64,000 nucleotides of DNA, from contig CM075675.1 of the NCBI GenBank assembly GCA_037962975.1, positions 32,614,501 to 32,678,500 on the forward strand, written 5' to 3'. The stretch is from Clitoria ternatea (taxonomy: Eukaryota; Streptophyta; Magnoliopsida; Fabales; Fabaceae). The notes beneath the pieces were generated by a model, which saw only the letters and a program-made list of their open reading frames with translations, did not search any database and was not told the DNA's origin. This document shows positions 55,247 through 64,000 of the stretch, one piece after another. Position 1 is the first letter of the stretch, and every line of letters begins with the position of its first letter. A program made the translations under genes and the position numbers.

Positions 55247-55975
55247 GTAACATCCTTATTTTTACTAATTAGGACATTTTAGGAGAATTTAAATGGGACA
55301 TACGATTTAAGTTTGTAGACTTGTGATTAATTAATTAATTATTCAAGGGTCAATAAATTAAAAATTTTAGAGAGCAATCCTCTAATTTAGAAATTAGTCT
55401 CGCAAATTTTTAGGGGCTAAAATTAAAAAGAACAGATAGTTTTGGTTGTTAACCAAAAATGTTAAAGGATCAAACTACCCTTAGTCAACCTAAACTATAT
55501 CATTTTCTTTTTCTCTTCCTTCCACTCACTTTCATTTTCTTTTTTCCCCACCAAGCCATTAAACCATTTTCCCTCTTATTCACCTCACACTCCCTTTAAC
55601 CCACCCACTCCACCATTTTCCATTCCCTCTATATCTCATGACACACACAATCTATTTCTTATTATCTCACTAACTCATTCTTCATCTTCATCCTCACCAT
55701 CACTTTTCCCCTTCCTTCCTTACCATTTATTTCACGTCATTCTCTCCCTCTCTAGCTTCACTTTATCTCCCTCTCCATCACACTACCAAACCGTACCAAC
55801 CTCTCTTCCAACATCATTATCTCTTCCTTCTTCATCATCACCTCATGGCCCTATTCTCTCTCTAAACCATCATAATTTCTTTTCATCTTCTTCACGACAA
55901 ACCCACACTATGACCACCCTCTTCCCTCCTCCATCATCTCCATTCTCCCCTCACCATCCAAAACTCATGAGTCTC

Positions 55976-55993
55976 TCTTTCTCTTTCTTTCTT

Positions 55994-56032
<39 letters not shown>
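55976..56032. repeat. (CT)n-rich microsatellite
   Basis: CTTT units followed by about 17 CT units. Apparent Leu/Ser or Arg/Glu peptides here are artefacts of the repeat. Confidence 0.93.
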
Positions 56033-56034
<2 letters not shown>

Positions 56035-57414
56035 CCAAGCCATCTCTTTTCCTTTCTCCTTCACTGAGCCATGTGCCTCTCTTTCATCATTCCACCGCGA
56101 TTCTCGATATTTCTTCGCGTGAAGGTATGTACGTATGCATGCACCTTGTTCCATCTTCATCTTCCTATCTCTTGTATGAATGTTCTTATTTTCCATTTTC
56201 TTGGCTTGCATGCAACCCAATCCAATATGCATGGCTTTATTACCCTCACATGCATGGTTCCATCACCCGTTCCCTTTGTATGCATTGCTTTTGACCTTCT
56301 CCTTCTCCTTTTCAGCTTGGTCATATGCCTCATCGAAGGAAGGGAGAAGATCAATTCTTGAAAATTTAGTTTTTCGAAGCCTGAGAGGTTAAAGTGTACA
56401 TTCAAAAGCCGTCAGAAAGGTTTTGAAACTTTGGTGTAGTTCTGACACCTCGTCGACAAAGTTTCATAACCCTCTGTGATTGAAATCTTTCTCGAAACTC
56501 CATCAATTTTTTTTTGCGTTCAAGCTTTGATTTTGGTGTTTCGGCAATTTATAGGTCGCGAATAAATTTTTATTAACTTTTTGGAATTTTTGGGGTGTAG
56601 GATATTGATGTTCGAAAGCTAAATCAGAAATTGACACTTTGTTCGAGAAGTTGGATAACTCTTTGAGGTACGTGTTAACGCGCGAGGGGATTTATCATTC
56701 AAGTAGCGAATAGGAATTTTTCATACTGGGGAGGGTTTTATAAAATTAAAAAGTTTATTTTGAATATTGATGCCTAGAAAATATTGATTATTTTGCTAAA
56801 ACAAAAAATAATTATTATTAGTGTTATAAAGTATTGTTTATGAGTGGAAGCCTAGTGCTTGATAAGTGTCAATGATAATGTTATGTGACTTTGATTCGTG
56901 AAGTGCCATTGAATATATTGTTTTATATGTGTTATTGACAATGACCCATGATGATATAGATGATATTATAAAATTAAAGTTATGCTATGAAATAATATTC
57001 ATAAAGTGAAGCTTAGTGCTTGATGTTGTTGATAATTAATTGATACTGTTTCTATTGTAATGTTATTGTTTATGCCTTGTGGTGGCACTTAATGTATGTT
57101 GAACCTGATATGTTGTTTGTATACTGTTGACGGTGTTAATGCTATTGACTGTATGGTTGATATGCATTATTGAAAATGACTTATGTTGGTATTATGATTA
57201 TGTATTTATGGTATTGATGGCTCTACGAATTTGATTCAGAGTCTTTGAGGTGATGGTTGTTGAGTTGAGGATTATTGAGGATATTGAAGTTAGACTATGA
57301 TGTCTGTATTATGAGGTTGTGCTCTAATTCGCACACATGCATTGCATTGACTCATGATATCGTATGCATTGATTACTATAGCGCTTTGATTTACTCAAAA
57401 CTTAGATTTGCTGT

Positions 57415-57555
57415 ATAGGTTCGTCGACTATAGCACTCAGATTCATTGTGCAGTTCCTAAGGTACCACTAATTATAACACTCAGATTTGCTGTGTGGTTA
57501 CCAGAATATCCATTAATTTATAACACTTAGATTTGTTGTGTGCATTATCTATTTT
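57415..57555 (+). repeat. Degenerate tandem repeat, about 58 bp, three units
   Basis: Units contain TATAGCACTCAGATTCATTGTG, TATAACACTCAGATTTGCTGTG and TATAACACTTAGATTTGTTGTG (each read in shorter parts) about 57-60 bp apart. Confidence 0.7.
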
Positions 57556-58199
57556 GGAACTCAGATTTTTCATTGATAAGGTCAGACATGCATTACATGC
57601 TTTTATGAATTTGAAAAGATATGGTTTTGAAAGTCCATGATATTGGATCATTTGCATTGAGAGAATAGTATATGATATATGTATAGGTATTGGAAGAATG
57701 AGAGGAATTTGGTGATGTTTGATATTGAAATGATGATTGATCTAGTGGTGTCGGATATTGAAATGATGAAATAATATATGGTTTTGATGATTTTATGTCA
57801 TTGTACTGTGATTGTAATATTTTAAATTACATGACCTGATAAGTACTTTATCTATGAATTTCTATTTACTACTTTGAGTGGTACTCACCCTTCAACCTTC
57901 ATTTTATTGAGTTTTCATGGTGACAATGACGCTTGGTGAGTTCGAAGATGGAGCAATGCAACGCTAAAAGAAAATATGTAATTAAACATTTTGTAGTGGC
58001 AAGATTATGCCATAGCCCTTTGATTGGCGAACACATGTGTTGAAGAAAAGTCTGGTTAAAGACGAATCATTCTTTATATAAATCAGATCCCATGAGATTT
58101 GTTGATAACTAACATTATGTTTGTTAACTTGAATAAAGTCACATGTTATTGTTTGATGTGGGTGTTTAAGTGTTTCAGGAAACATAAGGCTTAAGCTAA

Positions 58200-59995
58200 A
58201 AAAGAAAGGGGGAGCCCATGCATCAAAAGTCTAAATAGTTTAGTTGCAACATAGACTCTACATTCTAAGACAAAAAGAAGAATCATAAGTATGGTTTCGC
58301 TTCAAAAGAAATTCTCTCACATCAGAATAACTTACCAGACCCAGACTCGAACAACGCCATTTCAAGCTTCAAAAAATACGAAAGCATCAGACCCTGTTAT
58401 CTCCCTTCAAATCTTTAGAAGCAGTCTGATACATAAAGCATCAACGGTTACAAGTCATCTCCATCGAAGCCTAAAGAAAAGAATCTTGAAAGAAACATTG
58501 ACTAAATAGGGTGGATTTTAATCTAGTCTGAAAAGCAACTAAGTTTCACCTTTATCTTACGCATTCAGAGATTCCCTGAATCAAAACTTTCCTTCTTGGT
58601 GAAACTAGTGCTACATCTACTCCACCTACGAATGTACACTCCTCAAAGCTCTCATATCTATATTGCGTGAACAAAACGTCTCTCTTTTTCTCTTTGTGCA
58701 ACTTCAACAAGAAAGCTTTTGTCCCCTATACAACAACTCTCAATAGTTATATAATTAACAGACTCTAGCTAAGCTCAATGAGATGATTCTATATAAAAAG
58801 AATCAACCTCTTCTCTAAAGAAGCCTCTTGAAAAATATATATAGAAGAAAATATGAGGAGAGAAAATCTATTACCGAAAGTTGAGGTTAAAAAGAAATAC
58901 TAGAGAGCAAAATGAAAAAGAGAGAAAGCTTATGAAAAAATAAGATGGGCTAGAATACACCATAGAAGTGTAATGGAAAGAAAAATCATGAACGACCATC
59001 GGACGTTCATACACTCAAGCTCATATGAAATGAAGAAATGAGATATGCCTTTATGTGCATTCATCTTTCTACATAGATGCCATAGTAACTTGGGATATAC
59101 CTTTAGGCATCTAAATGATCATTATCCCAAGTCATGCTTTCTAGCTTAGTACATTTTCCAATCATCTTTCACTTTCTGAATGTACTAAGCCCTATGGGAA
59201 AATAAGCTTTCTCCTTCTTTATAAACCCATTTTCATGGTTTATCATTTAGCTCTGTTAAGTCAAGGGGCTTATTTTATTTGAGCTAATTCTTCCAATCCT
59301 CTAGTAGTACAGGTCCGGTGTGTTGCCAGACTCTGTTAGTGTAGGAAACACTGTTGCCTGGAGAGGCTTTTGAAAGAATACTCAAGGTTCGAGCCAGGAG
59401 TGACTTATGAAAGAATACTTAGGTCTGCCTCAGGAGTGGGTGGTGCAAAATAATACTTATAGGAATCCAGAGGGGTCTAGTGTGTTGAAGCATAGGTTGT
59501 ACTTAAGCCAAAAGTGGCTGGATCAAGAATACTCAGAGCATAAGTTGTGCTCAGGTTAGGAATGGCCAGAGTCAAGAATACTTAGGGCCAGGAGTGGTCG
59601 GAGTCAAGAATACTTGAAGCACGGGTTGTGCTTAAGCTAGGAGTGGCTGGAGCCAATAATACTTAACATTTGATGTAAAATGTTTTTACATAGTGGAAAT
59701 CCTTCAGATTTGAAGGTACTGGATGTAGTCTTCGAGTTGGAGGTAAAGCAGTATAAATCACCTTTGTATTGTCTCTTTCTCTCTTACTCTTTACTATTAA
59801 AAGTCTGGTGCATTATCATTGTTATACTTGATAGTAAAAGTTTGGCAAAAATACGCTCACTCGATCAAAATATTATGTTCTCCGTCTCACAAAATTCTGG
59901 TCCATTATGCGTAACACAATAACGTTTAAATATCACTTTTGGTTTGAAAAAGTGACAGACTTATTCAACCCCCCTTCTAAGTTTGTTCTCTGAAC
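58200..59995 (+). mobile_element. Possible Sirevirus/copia LTR-like insertion
   Basis: AAAGAAAGGGGGAGCCCATG (58202) resembles a polypurine tract, and TTATTCAACCCCCCTTCTAAG (near 59960) resembles a copia LTR 3' end. Between them lies non-coding sequence with tandem repeats. No gag or pol. Confidence 0.4.
59330..59660 (+). repeat. Tandem repeats with AGGAGTGGC and AAGAATACTT
   Basis: Repeated blocks pair AAGAATACTYA with GCCAGGAGTGG and with a phrase like GGTTGTGCTTAAG. Units are roughly 40 bp, some merged to about 80 bp, with substitutions between copies. Confidence 0.75.
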
Positions 59996-61880
59996 CATCA
60001 ACATGTAGATGATGTCGATCATAAGTTTTGACACACACACACACACACTAATATATGAGATCAAAGGTACGACCCTTCGATGGGCTTGAGATGACATATA
60101 GATATGTGTGAGGTTGATATCATATGTTAATATGCATGATGATATATGGAATATTTTTATGTGACTGTTAGTTAATAGGTAGCTGACACCTCATCAGAGG
60201 TTTAGTTTGTGTTTTACAATGGTATTATATTGAGGATTAAATCCTCTATATGTCTAGGAATTGCTTGAACTGAAATGATGATGAATTGAAGTATTGATTG
60301 TATTTGGTATGTCATATCCTACAGTTGATATTCCTTAGTTCTTTACGCATATATTCATATAGGAAGGGAAGGATACCCTATTAGAGACCTCTAACTTAGG
60401 TAGGTCCATTTCTAAGCCTGCTTTGGGCTTACGGTTTCCTATTTTCGCTGTGTTTATTTCAAAACCGCATGTCCCTTAGGCTCTTGGAATAATTCCTCGA
60501 GGTTATCTTTGTACTCGCGAAAATTTTTCTCTAAATTTTGGTAATCCTGGGGGATTAATTATAGGGATTTAGGCGGGATGCTGCATTGTCCAATGTCTTT
60601 TGCTAAATAGACTTTATTTCATTCATTTTAGTCACTTATTAATTATTTACTTATTAATGATTTTGTTGAATTCATTGAAAACTTAATGTTTTACTTATTA
60701 ATGATTCTGCCATTATTAAAAACTTGAGATACTTCTTGAATTGCTATGATTATAAATTTTATTTGATTTTATAAAAATTATGAATTGATAAAAAAACCTA
60801 AATAAACCGATTCAATCCGAACTACATTTGATCGACTCAGATGATGTCATTTCTTTCAACCGAACCGTAAAGTGATTGGATCGAATGATATTTTGTCTCA
60901 AAAACAAACCAATTCGGACCACAAATACCCCTAGAAAAAGGTACGCTGAAATCTATTCTTGCGTATTATTAAGAGCAAAGAAAGCTAAAGACAAGAAAAA
61001 AAACAAATTAGAAATGAATAATGCGATAAATAAATTTTTTTGGTAGTGTAAAGAAAGAAAATACAATAAATGATTTGATGCAAGGCTAGAAAAAGAATTA
61101 AGATGTTACAGAAAACAAAAAAGAGATTAAAGATAAGAAAATTATTAAATAAATGCATGAGAAAGTGAAATGCAAAAATACAGGCAAGAGTTGAAATACT
61201 AATTTCTTATTGATAAAGAAATATGATGAAAAGAATCATTGAAAATTAAGAAATAAATGAAGGGTAAATTTGTGTTTCTCTTTTTTATTTTTTTAATTAT
61301 ATAGAAAAGAGATAAAAATATAATTACAACTTTATATACAATATAATAAAAATAATAACATAATGAAAATAATTATTTGTGATATTTTGATAATTGTAAT
61401 GAAAATAGTAATGATACCTATATTTCGCACAAGTTGAATTGCTGTCTTTTTTTGTATAATTTATATTAATTTAATTTTACAAATCATAAAAAAAGTAAAA
61501 ATAATTTGAATTAAAAGTATAATTTAAAATATAGTATTGACTAATATAACAACAAACAAATTATGAACTATAATTCACTAAATAAAAGAAGATCAAGATA
61601 TACATATATGTTATCCAACTAATTAAAATGTTAATTAAACATGTTTTAAAAATAAAAAACAAACAAACAAATTTATTTTTATTTTAAAAAATTGATTTGA
61701 TAAGTAGTTATCTGTGGCGCCCCTCAGTCTTATATAAACAAATATAATAGTTATGACATAATAAGCATGGGGATAATTTTTTTTCGCGTTTTAAAGTTCA
61801 TCACCTTGCCTAAGACACCACGAATTAAAAGGAAAAGATTTAACATCGCGCCCCGGATCAATCATTAGTCACACTTCCCA
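59996..61880. other. Repeat-derived AT-rich region, no gene
   Basis: A (CA)n run sits at 60032-60047. A GC-richer stretch (60360-60600) looks like LTR sequence. TGTGGCGCCCCTCAG near 61710 may be an LTR start. Nothing coding recognised. Confidence 0.35.
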
Positions 61881-62300
61881 TATATGAAGATATGAGAAAT
61901 GGTATAAGAAGACACAAGATCTTCATTAAGGTATTTGGAAATGTATGCCTTTGATTAAAGAAAACATGTTAAAGAGGTGCACAAGAAGTATTCAAGGGTG
62001 AAGGATTGAAGTACAAGGCATAAGGGACCAAGGAGTGCAAGATAAGTAATCAAAAGTAGTAAACATGCAATTTCTGAATTGATCTAATCAATTAAGCTAA
62101 TCTGTTACCAGGGTGCTAATTAATTAAGTTATTCGATTAAGCTAATCGAATAAGCTGACATCTAACCAATTATCATCATCCAGAATGACCCTAATCGATT
62201 AAGCTATTTTGTTACTAGGGTGCGAATCGATTACGCTTGAAATAGAATGTTCGTAATCAATTAAGCTAATCGATTACGCCATATCAGAATGCAAAAATTA
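61881..62300 (+). mobile_element. LTR fragment with AATCGATTA-like repeats at 13-bp spacing
   Basis: Cores near 62086, 62099, 62118, 62131, 62144, 62193, 62225, 62255 and 62268 are variants of TAATCGATTA joined by AGC (TAATCAATTAAGCTAATCGATTAC). Most close pairs are 13 bp apart, unlike the 21-bp pairs elsewhere. No TATA box follows clearly. Confidence 0.5.
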
Positions 62301-64000
62301 TGCAGAATTTTATAAAAAGTGAACTTCTCACCCACCTAAACCCATGCAAATGACCTCGAAATGCCACTAAATTTTGACATCACCTAATATACACCATTTA
62401 TGACGTGTGGCCACCAACCATACTCAAAAATTCCAAAAAATTGAATGACTTATGCACAAAAATGCAAAATTGACCGTCCTAGGCCATAAACATACAACTT
62501 ACATTTCAATTCTCAATGAAATTGGTCCATTCCAAATTACACAAACTCTAAATCACCCATATGACCTATTGGAGCCATCCCATGGTATCCAAACATCACC
62601 AAACGCTATATGGCCTATCCAGTTCCTCATTTATGCATGAAATTCACTTAAAACGATTTCTTTCTAACTATACTTAATCAATTCATAGTCTTTTTGGCTA
62701 AACCAAGCATGCCAACAAGTTTCATACATAATTTATGGGTTGTAGGTGATCTCTACATGTAGTCTTATCCATTAAATGAAAATATAACCTACCCATTTCC
62801 TTGTTTTACATTCAATTCACAATATTACTCATACGCAAGTCACATATTCATTGCCAATGATCATAGATCTCATAATATCATTATTCATTCATCAATATAG
62901 CATAAGAATCATTGTACCACAATTGACATCAACTATTGTTCAGGTCATAACCAAAAATTAGTCTTCCAAAACACTAAGGTCTAATTTTCACACATGACCC
63001 TTAAAATCAATATCCCTAACTACCCAAATATCATAGACAAAACATAAACATTGTACTTTTCATAAACATAATTGCCAGCCAAGGCACAAGGCTTCCTTCC
63101 AATATTTACCTTCTTCAAGCTCAACCTCTAAAAGGGTAGGACTTCTAATATACCTACATCAATCTTTAAAAATGGCAACTAGGATATGAGTAACATATAC
63201 CAAATAAATTAAAATCATATATTATGATAGTACATATATACATGTGCACAATATATGTTCTTCAATGGAACCATATGAACCAAACGCACATCATATTATT
63301 TCACTTCAATATAGTACATGTCTCAATCAACACATTTATATTATATATCAAATCATTGACATTCTTATCAAGTATAACCACACAATTAAGGTTAGTATCA
63401 CAATTTCTATCTCTTACTTATCAATCATCCATCGCCACCACGGGCTACCAAACTCGACATATCTCCAGCTATATACAAATGCTCTTATGACTAATGCATA
63501 TGCACAAGGAATCATTACCAAATTACGGATCTGACTGTAGTAGTAAATGTGTACACTTATATCTTAAATCTGGCATGCATAACACCATATTTTACTGGTA
63601 CTAAACCGCTATCGCCCATATGTAGCACTAGTCACCATGTGATTTACGGATCAACATCATCGCCTTACTTGCCAAAAGTGCTATGAGCCCCTCCGGAACA
63701 CACATCGAGAGAGTCGTGCCCTATAGGGACACCGAGGTCACTTGCTCATCACAGAGCCGCCCACCCACTAGGCCCACCATATAGGGTGCCTCGTCCCCAA
63801 ACTATGGACAACTTCGTGATTCCACTGAATCACCAGGGAACAACAAATAATTTGCCTATGCACAGGGCCGCCCTCCTACTGGGCCTACCTATTGAAATCC
63901 CTAACATTCAACATAGACAATGTATGATATGTCATGGATGTAAATGCCAATCAATGCATTTCTCACACTGTGCATCCTAATATACCACTCCATGATCAAC
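62301..64000. mobile_element. Probable gypsy LTR or internal non-coding sequence
   Basis: No domain-bearing frame. A GC-richer part (63600-63900) has two related blocks, CAGAGCCGCCCACCCACTAGG and CAGGGCCGCCCTCCTACTGGG (in parts), about 120 bp apart, and resembles legume LTR sequence. It runs off the right edge. Confidence 0.35.

Larger units (their letters stand above)
55247..58190 (+). mobile_element. Probable gypsy LTR starting TGTAACATCC
   Basis: Begins TGTAACATCCTTATTTTTAC, similar to the LTR starts at 20295 and 25436. It contains a pyrimidine-rich 5' part (55480-56060), frames without domains, and a degenerate repeat (57410-57560), followed by a GAGTTTTCATGGTGACAATG-like stretch near 57910. 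The right end is not fixed because another element seems inserted near 58190. Confidence 0.4.

Noticed and set aside
55951..56405. Basic and Arg/Glu-repeat proteins near the CT microsatellite
   Set aside because: Products of (CT)n and surrounding pyrimidine-rich LTR sequence; several frames overlap on both strands.
63224..63980. Overlapping proteins of 64-96 aa near the right edge
   Set aside because: No domains, His- and Ile-rich composition typical of AT-rich LTR sequence.

Overview
This is nuclear DNA from a flowering plant, most likely a phaseoloid legume. The evidence is AT-rich intergenic sequence, nested Ty1-copia (Sirevirus-like) and Ty3-gypsy retrotransposon debris, LTRs with TAATCGATTA and CTCGCTCAAGCGAG motifs of the kind I associate with soybean relatives, a LINE relic and decayed plant gene copies. 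I see no intact ordinary host gene.

Layout. 1-9.45 kb: rearranged Sirevirus-like material, made of an LTR, a gag gene on the minus strand, a second inverted LTR piece, a copia pol tail and a 373-aa extra ORF with its own TATA box. 9.5-15 kb: gypsy-type LTRs and a broken gypsy-type gene. 15.47-17.29 kb: a solo Sirevirus-like LTR, then a LINE relic. 18-34 kb: two adjacent multi-kilobase palindromes (22.2-26.9 and 26.9-30.9 kb) lying between oppositely oriented Athila-like LTRs. The second palindrome carries two decayed LONELY GUY (LOG) cytokinin-enzyme copies. 35.36-51.31 kb: an endogenous pararetrovirus. 52.2-52.9 kb: a thaumatin-like pseudogene. 53-64 kb: more LTR debris and simple repeats.

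The main item is the pararetrovirus, a soymovirus-like member of Caulimoviridae. Its unit is about 8.1 kb with this gene order: movement protein, a 132-aa ORF carrying the tRNA-Met primer site, a 68-aa ORF, 171-aa and 125-aa ORFs, coat protein with a zinc knuckle, protease-RT-RNase H, transactivator/viroplasmin, promoter region, and a separate 143-aa retropepsin-like ORF just before the movement protein. It is present as segment A (+, about one whole genome opened inside the movement-protein gene), segment B (-, transactivator start to primer site) and segment C (+, RT to movement-protein N-terminus). The segments are nearly identical, so the insertion is probably young. Each copy is broken somewhere. 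The promoters of A and B point at each other, so double-stranded RNA from this locus is a reasonable prediction.

The second theme is promoter architecture in the Sirevirus-like elements. Three separate arrays of short palindromes lie upstream of TATA boxes with spacings of about 21, 30, 42 and 51 bp, close to whole turns of the double helix. In one LTR the palindrome core has changed while the spacing has stayed the same.
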